From Phytoseiulus persimilis (lineage: Eukaryota > Arthropoda > Arachnida > Mesostigmata > Phytoseiidae): 64,000 nucleotides of DNA. Numbering within the stretch: the stretch's first letter is position 1; each line of letters opens with the position of its first letter. A model generated the notes under the pieces. The model did no database searches and was not told the origin of the DNA. It saw nothing but the letters and a program-made list of their open reading frames with translations. Shown here in pieces: positions 11,615-26,600 of the stretch. Location of the stretch: positions 34,344,745 through 34,408,744 of the forward strand of contig CM075102.1 of NCBI GenBank assembly GCA_037576195.1. Reading direction: 5' to 3'. Both the position numbers and the translations under genes were made by a program.

Positions 11615-14600
11615 GTGAGTATCAGCTTCTCTACTCTCTCTTCCAGCTCCCTCTTCTCTGATATTTCCTCTTACCGAACGCCAATGTTGACGGAGGAAAC
11701 GGAGCAAATAGCTTTCAATTCACTGTGTTGTCAACGACTCGTGATCTAGAGCGTGCTCGATCACCAAAAAAAAAACGGCGCTCGATTGCTCACAGATAGG
11801 TGGATTTGGTTTGGATTCGGAGCAGGAAGGTCGTCGAGATCGGTTTTCATAATTTTTCCAGAGCCACTGTTCGACAAGCCGATTTTAAAATTCAGACTAT
11901 CCGAGGGCGAGAAACAGATTCGGATTAGGAGAGTTCCCCACGGGAATTCCGTGTCCGAGCAGTCTCCTCGTGATGATGTGACATCAGTGATTCGGCGACA
12001 TCGCTCCCAATTCGTAGTTGACAAGTTCAGGCCAGGCGCCTGCGATTGTTAACAGCTTGTAATCGGAACAGGAGACAGTCGGAACAGGAACAACAAGCAA
12101 TTCCCCATCTGATTACTGGGCGAGTTCCGGTCGAGCCTCCAGAGGTTGTAAGCCTTCCGCTCGGAGAGCTCGGCCATGCAGGGAGCTCCTACAGCTGGAG
12201 CTTCTTCCCATCTTGTCCGCAAGGGGTTGAATCACAGGGCCTTGCGAGGAGCTTTCGTTGGGCAGAGGAGGGGAGGGCTGGGCGCGGAACGGGTCCCGAC
12301 CCACGATCCGAGAAGCACTCTATCAAGTGCAGGATGGCGAGATACGAGTAGAGCTGAACGAGAGGTCTATGAATACAAAATACGAGCACCGGCATCGGAC
12401 CTGCAGCCTGGAGGCTCCAACCATGCAGCCCGAGCGCTCGCCCGTTAGTAACCATCTTCTGTTTCTTCCTATCCGCAACGCCAATAGATGCTTAGAGAGT
12501 TCCTCCGCGAAGCCTGATTTCACCACAGGCGGGGGATCCTGCCGCAACCGCAGCCTCTGTTTAGGCTGTTGAGGCTCGAGGGGTAGGCGAAGGGTTTTGA
12601 TGGATCACTCCAAAATGTTCCAACTTCTCCCACTGGGAAGACACAAGTCACACTTTTCGGCCCGGATAAAGACCACCTCCACTATTTGTTCCTATATTGG
12701 TTTTTCTTTCGCCGATGAGCATGAGTGAGCCAAGCCGTTTTTATCGGCGCCTCCAACGGCCACCGTAGACTTTTGGTCTTGCAGCCGAATAAAAACATCC
12801 AACTTTCACTCATCCTCCGAACGTACAGGCTTCGACCGTCATAATCCGTACCTCCATACATGATGAAACTTCGACTTTTGTCAAACTCGATCGTGCTTTC
12901 GCTGTCGGGGTGCATCACGGCGTCGCACAACGATTCTCCTTTCTCATATGGATTTTGCGAATCCGAATGGATTCCTCTCGTACCAAGTAATGACATATTG
13001 AGCCTTGACATTCTGAAATAACAAGTTGTTTCTTGATCGGGCATTCTCCCACTCGAGAGGGTGGCTGCTCCATGAGGGATAATCACGCATCGAGTCCGTA
13101 AGGTCTTCGCCATTCGCCTAAAACGGAGAGGAATTCACTGTCTGAGTCGAAACCAGCACGGTATTGCATTCGATCGGAATCGCGCTGATCTTGGTCAACG
13201 GAACAAGCAACATCGGAGAACGTTGACGGCAAAACACCTTCATTTTTATGGATCTCGCCCAAATTCCTCCCTCTCTAAGAGAGAACTATGACGGACGGAG
13301 GTTCTCTATAACTTCTCATATAGACGCCAGTGGGAGGGGCGGCTCAAAGAGAGATGAATTTCGGTGGACTGACAGAGCACAATCCTCCTAGTGAGACCAA
13401 ACATTTCCGCCAGTCCTGAACATCGCGTGGATAGAGAGGCTCACGCTAACTCGCGGTTGTCCTTTTTCTCGCCGTCGGGTTCAACCCGGAGTCGAGTTAC
13501 GTACTTGTATCCGCCTTCGTTGAGCCGTTCACTTGGGGAAGTCTCGCACAAGGTACTCAATAAGTTCACTAAATCTCTCGTGCTTCAACCGCGCGCTGCT
13601 GGACCATGCCAAGCACCGAGGGAGGTGCTCCCTGACTCAGCTGAGCCTTGGTCGAGACTCGATCTACCCTTCTCCTACAGCTAATGCCCCCGTCTCCTGC
13701 GAGCATCCGCCGTCTGGACGCCTACTGTCAAGCGGGAGACACTGTATCTTTATGGAAAAGGCGGCGGATCCCGAGATGGCTCTGATCGCGGCGATCATTG
13801 AGCGACGCTTTCGAGTTGAAACTTTCGGCCCTTCTCTCGAACTATTGAAGAATTTGTGAAGCTTAACAGCGCGCTGTGAGTGAGTGAGCGACCGACCCAC
13901 GAAGCAGGCCGCACACCCGGGCTGACGGAGATCAATGGAGAGGAACTTGAAGTTTGCTGATATGTTTTTGAAAAGCTCGTTCCCCGAATCTCGGTAGAGG
14001 ACGGATTCCACACAGCCACCAGCCACAACCTCTTCTAGTGCGAGCTTGGAGTTGAGCGGCGACGAGGCAGGCTCCGAACTGCGAAAATGGCGGATATGGC
14101 CCATAGCCTGCGTTGGCGGTCAAAGAGTTTCCTTCTAACATTGGACTCGGCCGAAACGTGAAATTGCTGATAAGAACTGAAACGGGCGGGAACGAGAACA
14201 ACGAGATGTATTCCAATCGGTGGAATATTCTCTGCGGAGATCTGTCTAGGCCCAAAACGCCTATTTTGAGGTAAAAACAAAACCCGAATTACGGAGATCT
14301 CATGTCTTATGCAAGTCAAAGTAATTTGAACCGAGAATTCTATAGCGAAAATTCGCCAACACTTCATGAATAAGCGGAGACGAATCCAACTGTGCGGTCA
14401 CGAAGTCGATCCTGGAAGGTGTCGATGCTCTGGTTGATAAGCTTTGGCCGGAAGCTGAGAGTAGAAGTGCAATGGAACATCACCGTCCACAACGAGCTCC
14501 TCGAATCGAAGATCACTCGATTCGAGTCACTTGTGAAGGTCTTTGATCGAAATATTGAGCGCAGGAAACGAGGGGAATCAGGCCGAAAGTAGGCAGCGGA

Positions 14601-17600
14601 TGCTCAGGACAAAGCGCGGGCCCTCGCTTCCATTACCTCCTCCCCATTAGTTAAGCTTTCTGTGAGGTGTTTGCTCCGACCAAGGTATCGCTGCGCTCCA
14701 CGTTTGCACGGATTCCATGCGACCAGCTGAGGCAAGCCGATTCTTGTTTTTCTCCTCATTCTTGGCAAGTGTTTGACCAGCGTAGGTGTTGGAGCCTCAG
14801 GGGAAAAGAAAGCAGCAGCTTCATTCGCGGCCAATATCTATGATAATGATAGACACCACCTCTCGGGCCTCTAACGGCGCTTGCGAAGTGAAATCCAATG
14901 GAATACTCTGCGAGTCATCGATAGCCGAAAAAGAACGCGACTCCAGGCGGAACGAGCTCGTCTGCGCGACAGCGCTCTGATCCCACCCCGGGCACTTCCA
15001 TGTTCTGAACGAGATCGCTACTCAGGTAAGACGGTTTCCCGTTGTCCTGGATGTATCCCGGACCGTCCCCGTATGTCTCCGTGACCAGGTAGTTGGTTCA
15101 GTTCGCACTTCTGTCCCAAGTAGAAACGCCGGGAGACAGGAAGTGAAAGATGTCACACAGTTTCTTTTCTGATGTCGAATGACGGTGTCGGACAGCAAAG
15201 GGAAACCTCGGGAAGATGAAAAAAGGAGTACACGCTCGCCTGACATTGTGTCCACCATAAGAGGAACACGGGACGCCATGGGGTGAGAACCACCGCTAGC
15301 GATACAGGCTTCAGTTCGCTAAGTAACGATGCCTCACGCACACCATGAGTTCTCAGCTCCGGGAAATATGTCACACAGAGTTATTTATCCGGCGGGGAGC
15401 TCTCCGGCGACATTTCAAGCCAGTCAATTATCATGTAGTTCTTTTTTCTTCTCTCTCTCTCTCGCTCTCCATCCATCATGCGTTCACATCGCCGTCCCGC
15501 TCCCCAACGATTGCATTTCAGGATAAGGGTACGCCAGAGGGGAATCGGCATCGGGAGAAGTTCCAACACGCGGCGAGCACTTTTGTGAGGCACGTCGGAT
15601 CCGAGCCGTTGAGATGGAACGAACGACGACTCGAGCAACGAATCCGATCAAATCGATGATCCTGCGAACACGTGAAACGGAATTCCACTCTCGTGAGCTT
15701 GCGCTTGTTCCTGAACTCCCTGTATTCTCTCGAGCCCCTTCTCCGCGGGAGAATCGAAGCTGTTTCGAATCGATTCCAGAAATCGACCAGAAACGCTTCG
15801 ATTCAGTCCTTGGGTAACACATAATACGTGTGTTCGCAAGAAAGTCATTATCAGCGAAATGAGCGGCTGGCGAGCTGACCAAATTGGTTCTCTGTCTGCT
15901 GTCCACCGCGGCCTCGTTCGCCCTCGACCAATCATGCACTTTGGCAGTGTCATCAAACCATTCCGGTGCGATCACACCAGCTCGAGCGTGCTGCCGTGTC
16001 AATCGCTCGGAGGCGACGGAGTTCGATCGGCGCACGCACGATCGAACGCACCGGAAGCGCCACCTCACAATTCTTCCCGGCCACTCGGAGCACTTCGTTA
16101 CGTGTCCATGCGCCGAAGTTTACCTCACGAACCGGACTGACGTCCGTGATTTTTCGCCCACATTATCTTCGACTTCTGTCCAGAAAAGCGACCTTGTTCG
16201 GCGATCAGAAGAGGCCTGACGCAACTGAGGCGGAACGAACAGTGGCTCCTTCATTCTGAGTACGGTCGCTGTCCGGAATTCGCCTGTAAGGCACCATTTA
16301 TTACAACGCTGTTAGCGTTGCCACGAATGCCGTGAGAGACGCTGCAGCCCGCCCCCCAAGCTCCACCAGTACATTCTATAAAGATCCTTCAACAGCAGCA
16401 GCGAGAACAACAGTAACAGTCCGCGCGGTAGCCGCACTGGGAGCCACGCTGACAACAGTGTGTGATCGTTGGTCAGACCAAACGGTCGGTTACCAGCGTA
16501 GATAGCCGTCCGCGGCAGAGCCGTGCCAAATCTGTTCGGCCAAAACAGTCGCAGCGATACTTGAAGGACGTTGACGTTGGTCGCGTTGCCACCTGAGGCC
16601 AATAAAACCGCGGCCCGGCTCGAGTTATTTTAAGACGGCAACCACGACCTTGCTCGTAACCAGCGCATGAGGACGCCGTTTCGAGTTCTCTGATTGCTTG
16701 CGTCTCCATTGCGTCCCCCTCAATCAGAGAGGACGATGGATAGAGGGGGGGGGGGGGTGAGGAGAAGAATGCCTGGTCGGGTCCTCGAGGTCCCACGGCA
16801 AGCAACATGATGTTGTGCATCATCGTAATTGAGCTCGCGAGCCGGCTGGCTGCTGGGCGGGCTCGATGTGCGTGACCAAGTTCAGTTGAGTCTTGAGCCC
16901 GCGGTTGAGAAATCGGTCGGGACGGATCTCATCATGGGATAATAGAGAGATCCGCTCAAAGAGAGACATGGCGAAGGCTATGAGAGGAGCTTCGCCGAGA
17001 AATTGAGAGAGAGAGAACTGGCGCAGAGCCGGGACGCAGATGATGATCATCAAAAGCACTCTGTTAACTTGCTCACATCTTCGCCGTCTCTTCCCTTGTT
17101 CGCGTGCTTTTTCATGGGGGTAATTCTGGAAAAGGTTTCTTCTCGTCTGTTCCGAACGTCGGGTTCCCGGAATCGCAATGCTGGACCTCATATCTGGGAT
17201 CCCTCGAAATTAAACGAATGCAACAACCTCTTGACCGGTTTAATTGATCCCGAACTATGAACGCAGGAGAGGGAGTTTTGTGTCAACCGGCTCGAATTCT
17301 CTCGACTGCCTCTAGCAGGCACGGTTTCGGGACCTCCGATGAATTGCTCGTGAGCGAGGTGCATGCCACACGGGAACTTGGGATTCTGTCTTTAATTAGA
17401 GATAATTTGCACCGAACATGGAATATCGGTCGGAAGCATTGGCGATAATGGCCAACACATCATCGATCGGAACGAACCGGGCATGAAATCGTGTTCATCA
17501 TAAACGACATCTTGCTCACAGCCAACTCGGAGGATTCGATTCTCGCCAGCTCCGAGCTCGCATCTGGCTCCTCTTCTTTTCTGCCTCGTCGACTCAGATG

Positions 17601-20600
17601 AGTGCGGGTCGGCTGGACGCAGTATTCGACGCGAGCCAGGCACTAATGAGAAGTCTTCTTGTCTCAAGCTCCGCGCTCTTCTATAGACACGACGATGCCA
17701 CTGTTCCATCCCTACGGCGGGTTGCGGTGGTGGTCGTTGTCGCAGCGGCGGTCGTTTGGTAGGTAACGCTGGCATCTGAGCTTTGACATGAGCCAGCAGT
17801 ATTCCTCCATAGAGTTGTAAATTCGTCGACAAAAGCCGACCCGCCGTCTGTGAGAGCCACACAATGGTAACCAAGGAGCCCTAGCTCAGTGGTCCCAGTC
17901 GGAGATGTTTTCCGGTTGAGACTATCCTGGATGTAGCGGACGATGCTGGCTTCACCTAAACGAGCTTATTGTTGAAAACAAAATCAATATAGGAGCAGTG
18001 CGCTCGGACGCCGGGAAGGAAAAAAAAACACGGTGTGCGTATCGATCTCGAGGTGGTTTCAGGAGCAGTGAACACTTCTGCTAGTTCAAACGAAGAGTGA
18101 GAAAATTTGCGGGTTCGTTCGGAGCACGTCTCTATCGAACAATGCGTTCTCAATCAGTTCGATCCCAGTGCCGAGTCTGGAATCGAGCGCCTCCGATTCT
18201 CGTTTGATATCATCGATTCGTCTCGAAAGCAGTGGTCAACGGGTTGACCTCACTTTCCGAAGCCATCGAACGCTCGACAGGGGCAAAAACAAGCGTTGGG
18301 TATTTTCTCGGGAACGTTCAAACGTTTCCGATCTGTGCGAGAAGCGTTTTTATCTCCCCGCGCAAGCAAGCGGCTAATGTTCTGGGATAGTCGGTTGCAA
18401 AAAAAAGTGTTGCTTGTAAATTTCTGGAACTTTTTCCGTACTCTTACACGCATTGATACAGGCAAGTCTATGGCGCATGTATCGATGACAAGCGTCCAGT
18501 GGACGAAATTCCTTTCCAAGGCAGATTGCGAGAGGCCGCTCGGGGAAGCACGAGAGAATTTCCTCTCCTTTGACCGAGCAGTCCCGCCGCGGCGCGGCGT
18601 AACAAGCAATTAGTTCCGATGTGCCCTCATAACTTAGTGGGAGACGAAAGGGTTCGAGGGAAGTCGAGCTTCTTTGAAATATGTTCGGCTTCCTACGGCT
18701 GCTCCTCTAACGTATTACGTATGAGGGTCATAAATCCAAGTAATCTACGAGAAGCCGGGGGAATGACAGCTGGGAGAAAGTTAAGCTGCGATAAATGGTG
18801 GAGAACGGCTCTCTCGTTTGGAAGCGACACCTTCCTCCAATATAAAGGTGGAAAGGCCTGGATCGCCCGATTGTCCAGCGTTCTCGCTCGAGATAAATAA
18901 TCGAACCCTATCCAAGGCCTCTGGGAGCATTTGGGGGTCTCAGTCGGGCCTCGCTGGCTCACAGCTCCGGATTCCGCGGTAATATTCATAATATGATTGA
19001 TATCGAATTAAGGGAAACCGGTGATAAAGCCCGGTGCTCGAAGAAATTTCCCGCGTGATGAATTTCCGACTCTCCGCCGCAAACGTTCATGACGGGCAGG
19101 TATCCGATGGTCGTCTTGTGTGTGTTTTTTTTTTTCCAAAAAGGTCGGCCCGAAAGTAACGATGACATTGATGGGCGTTCCATTGATGGGAAGCTCCACG
19201 TGGAGCAGGAAATTATCCGGGGGTCAGCCGCCGGTGGAAACAGCTCCGGCCGAGCTTGTCGTTGTGATTCTTTTTTAAATCATCTCCACCGAAAATTCCC
19301 GGGTTATTGGCTGGCTGACAGATGGCAATTAGTTTCGTTCGATCGTTGATGACATCTCCATAGCGGCGGTAGAATTCCCTCTTCGAAACCGCTCATGCGG
19401 AGAAGGAGAATTCTGGTTTTTGTTCCTAACCAGCAGTTTCCGCCCCGACAAAAACTTTCCCAAGCGGCGAGACAGCAGCGTTTGTTGTCGACCAAAACAG
19501 CCGTGGAACAAGCACGGATTTTTCCCGTCTCGCTTCCAGGAGTGTTACCCCGTGGAAGAACTGAGAAAAAGCGGCTTCGCCGGAAGGGAAGCAAAAACTC
19601 GACTCGAAAAACGCCGCTGCATCTGCAGAATCACTTGTGTTCGCGACTCGCTTAGATCAATCAGTACAGTGACCTTGCTCTTGAGCCGGGCTGGAATTCG
19701 TCGCCTCGGGGGCATCATATGGCTCGATAGGCGAACACGCCAATCGGATCGGACCGTCTACGAGACGAGGGAACACAAGTATCCTCGAGATATGACCGAA
19801 GAGTATGCCGGCGTTCGGCCGAATCCATATGAGATAAGCCTTCAGAGAGGCAATCTCTGCTGGGCAACGGTCGGACGGACTCAAGTTGGATACAGTGAAG
19901 GAGCAGCAAATGTCACCAGCCGCCGAAGGTCGGGAATTAGCCGCCATCCTGATTCGAACTACCTCAGTTCCTTCCTGCACGAGTCTCCCCCAGCGAGCTC
20001 GAGCTCGATGGAGAAAAGACGAATCCAGGGAGGAGCGAACTTGCCCACTCTCGCCGAGACATGCAGACTTTGAAAATTTCGTCGAGTTCACCGAATATTC
20101 AACTCAATTTGGATGTTGCCCGCATTGGGTCTCAATTTTGAGCCGTTCCCTCATTGAAAATTTTCTGATGTCCATTCATAAACTCGATTTTCCGTTGGAC
20201 AACAAGTTGAATGCACGTGTTGCCGGGCAGGGACCACCGATGCGGACTCGGCCCGCCAACGAGGATCTGGTTGCGGATCGTAATCGCTGCCGCAATTTTC
20301 GTCATCATCTATGTACTTGAATTATCGCGACGATTATTCTTATCTGAATCAGCTCCTTGTTTCCATCGAGGAGCACGTCAGATTCGCCACGGTGCTCGAG
20401 CCAGGTCTTTGTTTTCCGGCTGAACCTCTCAGCCAGCCCTCAGAAGTGTCCCGGAATCACCTTTCGGTATTGCTTCAGTAACACTCCCTATCGCCTCGCA
20501 ATCCCATTGCGGGCGGTGGGCTTGGGTCTTAAGATTGTTCAGTTTTAATTCTGATATAAATTAAATCCTCTTATTACCACATGAGAAATTTTTTTTTGTT

Positions 20601-23600
20601 GTCGGCCGGGGATCGAACCCGCGATCGCTAGCTTAGCGTGGCACCCAAGGCATTGGTTTATGCCACACGGCCAACGAGCCGACTCGAGCCAGGTCTGTGG
20701 AGTCGATATTTCGCAGGTTCAAATCCTTAAAGTCGAGTAATCGTTGACGTCTCCGTCCTTCATCCCTATTGGGAGCAAGCTCCGCTGTTGTGAACCGGAT
20801 CGCATATGATTCCTTCAGAGTCGTGCGTTTGGGATCGGCCGAAGATTCTGCGAGTTCTCTTGATGCCAAAACCAGGAAAAAAATACTCCTTCGCTCTTCG
20901 GGAAGAGTCGAACGATCGAAATGTGATCCTCCTCGAAGATACTCCCTTATTTTCTGTCCAATAACGGACACTGGAAGCGGATCGCGGCATATGGCAGATT
21001 TTGTCCCGGAAACACCGGAAACAGTTTCCAGCGCAGGTCCCTGAACGGCTCACGAGCCATCCGCAACAACGTGTCAGTTGTCGAACGACGACAGAAGGAT
21101 TGGCGTACCGGCAAAAAAACTCACGTATCGCGAACAAAACATTATATCCTCAGCGAAAAGCTGCCGGCATTGTGTTTGCCTAGACGTGCCGACTTCCGAG
21201 AGAAGTTATCGATCGGTTCGTGCCGACAGAACAGCTTTTTTAGCTCTTCTGAGAGGAACGGTATGTTCTCATGTTTGTGAAGCTCGATGATTACGTTTCC
21301 ATTCTCGGTCGGGATAAACGCTTGATTATTCGCTATCGCCGTTATTATTCGAAGGGTCCCTCATATCTCATGGCTATGTTTATTCGCTGGGCACCAACCG
21401 CTATGTCTGCAGCTCCGGCAGCCGCGCCAAATTGGCTCCCGGCGTTCTTTTTGATAACTCGCCAAATTCACACACGAGCACGCCGACGGTCGCAAACACA
21501 CATTCAGGAGACATTGTGGATCTACATTCCCACAATGGCGGGAAGGTTAACGCGATGTAGCTGCTCCGGCTCGTTTATACTAATCCCTGGATTCCAGTTC
21601 CCCACACGCTGCGCATTGAGCCCCCAATTGACTTTGTCTGTGATGTCGTAAGTCTGCTGCGTTTAAGTTTCTATTCACCGGGAACGAATACGAGTTGAAG
21701 CCTCAGTTCAAACGATCTGCGGGAGTTCATATCGAGAAACAGGGGGCGTGCAGAGCACTGCAGTGTCGGTTCCTGTTTGTTTGGGTTCTTTCACTCCCCA
21801 CAGTTTCTATCATATCCGATCGAGTCGCGCGCCTCTACTCTTCTAACCAGTAAATATCATTGCATCGGTCATGGACAATAAGCGAGCAGCAGGTTCTAAG
21901 GCGAACCCTCGCCCAGATCTGAACCCGGGGATTGATTGCGACTGTTCGTTCATACTGGCTTCCAGTCATCAGCTGGAATTTCCTCGTGGGGACCAACTTG
22001 TGATTATAAGAATTCGACCAGCAAGTCCTTGGTTCACGAACCGCTCTACATTACTTGTCACTTGCGGAATCGACCCGATCTTCATTTTTTCTGGATACCA
22101 TTCCGCGGTGGGGAGGAACCTCGAGAACCGAGGCGTCGGGTCCGGGGCCGGTCTGGCTTCTCAGGAGAACGACTGGCGCTCACAAAATGAATCGCGATCG
22201 TCAGATCTCATTCTTGAACGACGAGCCTTCCTGCTCTGCGGTTGCACATGAGGAGCTCTTTCGAACATTCTAGAGGATCATCCAGCAGTGTCAAGATGTT
22301 CTCGAGCGTTCTGATCATTTTGTGTTGCTTAGGATTAGACTCGAGAACAACGGGATCGCCCGGCGCTTGCCTCCTGTTTCGTTGACAGATTTCGACTGGC
22401 CCTTGTTGACTCAACAGCCGGAAGCCTGCGAGTGCCGCCTGTCTGTGCGGGCTCCAATGACAGTTTCCGAGGGAACGGTTCCAATGGTGGCCGCCCGACT
22501 GAACGCCCGGAAGTTCAATACGGATACTCTCGAGCGGAGCCGTCTTCCGGGCTGCCTCGCTCATCCGTGAAACAGCAGCCTAGGGCCTGAGAATTTTGAT
22601 TTTGATGAGAGAACGGTCGACTCCGATCGCTCCCGGGCAGAATACTGCTGGTTGCACTTGTTGGAGCCCAGTCTGCTGAGCGACGCGAATATTCAGAGCC
22701 AAGCTCACCGACTGACGTAGTGCCGGTTTTCGATTGACCTCTCCACTTCGATTGATTGCTAAGGACGGCCTTCGCTCTACTCAATCTAGTCTTCCCCAGA
22801 CCGCCTTGATGTGCCTGACATCGACGACTTCGTTTTCTGCTTCACAGGAGACACATATTGGAAATATCGAGGTATCTTAAATGAGGGTTTACACCTTGCC
22901 TTTGATATGAGTAGCGCCTTGTAGACTTGGTCGAGTTCCGCCTGGGGAGTAGCCGAAACTCTGTGGGGGAAGCCGTGCCTCGTGTCGTCTACGCGAAACG
23001 GCGACACAGCGTCGCTCTGGATAATTTATTGGTCGAGATAAGCGAACGGTTCCGGCGTACGTTGCCCGACAACTCAGAGATATTCCGGCTCCGATTTCAA
23101 ACTTCAGCGCTGTAAATATTTAGGCGATCTTGGCCCGGGGGGTTGAGCGAGCTCGGCGACTCTGAGCCGGAGAATCATTTCTCGCTGGTTTCGATCATCA
23201 ACAAGATCTCAGAGTCAAAGAGTGATGGTTCTGAATCGTGAGGACGATACAACTGATTGAGATTCAATCAGAAAGGATAATAGAACTTTTTGCGCACAGC
23301 GTGGAACGATGCTGAATACATGAAGCGCGATCGTGCGAGACCGGAGCGCCTAATCGATCTGGTCGAGCAGATCTTCCATCAGAATTCCACGAGAGTCACG
23401 ATGGAAACTTTCAGTAAAGGAGTCGGATAACGCCGCGCAACGAGCGCTTTCTCTTTCTGTCTTGTTTTTGCTTCTCTGGATAGTTTCTGCGGACCGTGTT
23501 GATGTTGCATTTTGGGAGCCGGCCAAACTGCTCGTCGCATGCTTTGAATCTATGAAGCAAACTAACCCTCGGCAAGGTTTCGTTCTTCGATTTCTTACGA

Positions 23601-26600
23601 AACTCTACTGCGTTAGAGACAGGAGAATCTCATTATGGAAGAAGTAATCTCGATTCGAAATGGAAAGACATCCGCCAACGACGACCTGGATGATATGAGA
23701 TCGGAAAGCTTTCAAGACAAATTCGCTTAGGGGATTTTCTCGCATCGTTGGTGCAGGGTGGAAGCTCGAGTAACCGTTATGATGTATGATCCCTGAGTGT
23801 TTCGAGTAAATCAGCGTATCGGTGTTCCAGCTCTGTCGACGATGTTATGGAGCCGATTTTGGCTCATGAGTCATTTGCCTGTCGGGATTTTCAGACGGTT
23901 TAATCTCGTCCTCTCTCCCATCGCCGCGATATCTCGTACACGATGTCGTTTCTTCCTAATTATGACTCATCCCTAATGCATCCTTCATCAACGTCAAGAT
24001 ATCGTTCGCCTGTGAACGATGGACTGCTCGGCCCGACGTAGTTTTGCACGTCGGGGACCAATAGCAGGGATTCCGCGCGCCAACTTCGTCAGCCTCTCAT
24101 CGTGTTCAGCGTCGTTCGACCTGGCTTCCGACCTGTTTTCTTTTTCTTTTCATGCGAACGCAGATCTCTCCGATGAAGGGGTCGCCGGTTTAAGTAAACG
24201 CACCGCGATCCGTCCGCTTAGCGCGGTTTTGTTGGAAATATTTTCCCGATCATCACGCTATGAAAAATGGCTTCTCGTGTCCGTTGGATCGTCGGACGGG
24301 CACACTCAAGCTGCAATTCGACTGTGGATGAAATGTTGCTCAAACAATTGTTGGAGCGTGAGGAAAATGTAAATTTCCTCCGAGATGGATAGCATACCCT
24401 GGCACGGAGTCAACGCCCACCTGCTGTCGCACTCCTGGGCAGCGACCATGGCTCGGGTACGCTGTTTTGTGATGCACGACGCGTGCATACCATGCGCACT
24501 TGTGCCCGTGTTTGTGTGTGTTTCTGTGGGTACGCACACAAGCTGTGCCGCCGAAGCGGCAGCAATATGCACCACCGACAGCATCACTGAGACGGATCCC
24601 CGCCCACGGACTCTCCCTCCGATTAACCCAAAAACGTCCAGAGAGAATTCGGCGCTAAAATGACTCTGATACACTTCAAATATACAGCAGGGGCGAGGAA
24701 GAGCCGCCACGTACCACAACACTTCTGGTCTAACAGATCCAAGTTTTTCGATGAGAGAAACGACACAGCCCTTTCTGGTGCTGGCTGGTTACACCCGGAA
24801 TCGCGCGCTGTTCATGAGTACAGCGACAGGGGGAAGGAAACAGAAGAGCCTTGATTTGTTTCCAGCGAATCGACATTCACGATTTCTACGGGCTGGCTCA
24901 GACGTAAATCATGACCGACCGCTGATAATTCGATAAGGACACAACTGTTCTGACGGGAATCGGGCGTTGTCGGAATCGCGTCGCAACGGCTCGCGTATTC
25001 GGATCGAATCGGACAGAAGTCGCCGCGACCGCACCAGAGGCTGCCTCCAAATCTCTCTCTGCTTCATCTACAAGATCGGAGGACTATTCTTCCAAATCAC
25101 CTATCCATCCACACAACCCTCTTCTCCGTCGAATGGCGAACCTGAATCAAAGGTCATCAACGGCAAACCGAAACCATGAAGCCTCCTCAATGACTAATTC
25201 CAGACTTTGAAGAGATGCTTGACAGTGGTTGGATGGAAATGTGTTAAGAATGCGGAACTTACAGAACTTCCGAAGTTGAAGGAAGCGATAGGTCTTGGAT
25301 CTACGCGACGGAAAAAAACTGTGAGGCCACAGCAACTCTGTTCCGCCCCTACGGCTCGGCGACGAATCGAATCAGATGTTCAACGACGCGATGCCCTTGT
25401 ATCGAGTCGTTGTCATCGCCGCCGTCGTTGTCAATAGCGGATACCGACTCGATGCACCAATCGGATCGGCTTGTTGGGATGGGAAAGTTCGAATCTGTCT
25501 TACATCGAAACCTTCACGCGCGAATTCGGCGACCAGAACAACGGGTTCTGATCCCACTGCTCTGGAAACGATCAACTCTAAACCGGGGTCTCGGGAGCGT
25601 GGAAATCTGCGGAATTTACCCCAAAATGCGCAACACCTTCCAAATCCTCTTTTTACGACTTGTTCTTATGCCTCGTTCGCTCATTAGTTCCTCGAAAAGT
25701 TCTCCCTTTGACGACGAGGCGCAATTGTTTATCCATTGACGAGTTTTTCGATTGTCAGAAAGGACTTCGGATGCTGTCCCGAACTTGATGCAGCATTGGC
25801 GTTTTCTGAATGACGAGGGGAGAAACAACGATTGACGATGATTCGCATTTTTCTTTTGCTTTGGGACTCGGCCTTCTCTTTGCGAACGACGCCGACGAGG
25901 ACGAAGATGGCAACAACAGCCATCAGCCGATCACGTCGTGCTTTGTAATTATCTCTTCACGAGCTAGCATTCATCAAAATAGCAGCCATATAATGCGAAG
26001 ACGAGATTGCCAGCAGAACCGACTTTGAACAAACACCGAGTATCGATCGGTTGAGCTTTCCGGGTTTGGGAGAAGCTCGTTTCGTTAGATTTCTCGCATC
26101 TCCCAATCGGACACTGTAGACAGGTCTTGAATGGGATCCTGAGATCCGACAAACAATAGTTCGAGATTGCGAGTTTGAAACTGGTGCAACGGGCGTGACC
26201 CTCCCCTCCCCTCTCTCTCTCTTTCCCTCTCTCTCTCTCTCTTTGTGATTTCGGAACGGGAAAACGAAGCGGCAGCGCAGCCGCAGAACGCTGCAAAGCG
26301 AATGGTTATTCTTTGGTTATTCCTTCTGGCCATGCGCGAGATCTTCTTCTGGGCAGCGAGGCGGGGGCGCAAGGACCGCGGGTCCCTGGAACCCGAGGTC
26401 TCTTGTTTTCCTTTTGAAGGAGTTGTTTGGACTCGATGCGGCATGAGCTGGGTCGGATCAAAGCTTGATACTCAAACTTCGTTAACAGTGAAAACAGGAC
26501 TTCGATCCTCAAAATAACCACGGAAACACGGGGACGGCGTCGGACGAGGATTATCCGGAAGCTCGGAGAGAGATGAACAGGCAGAGTGCGGGTATTCTGG

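Noticed and set aside
20601-20683. Functional tRNA gene
   Set aside because: The acceptor and T stems are imperfect and no anticodon arm forms. An A-rich tail and target duplications show it is the head of a SINE.
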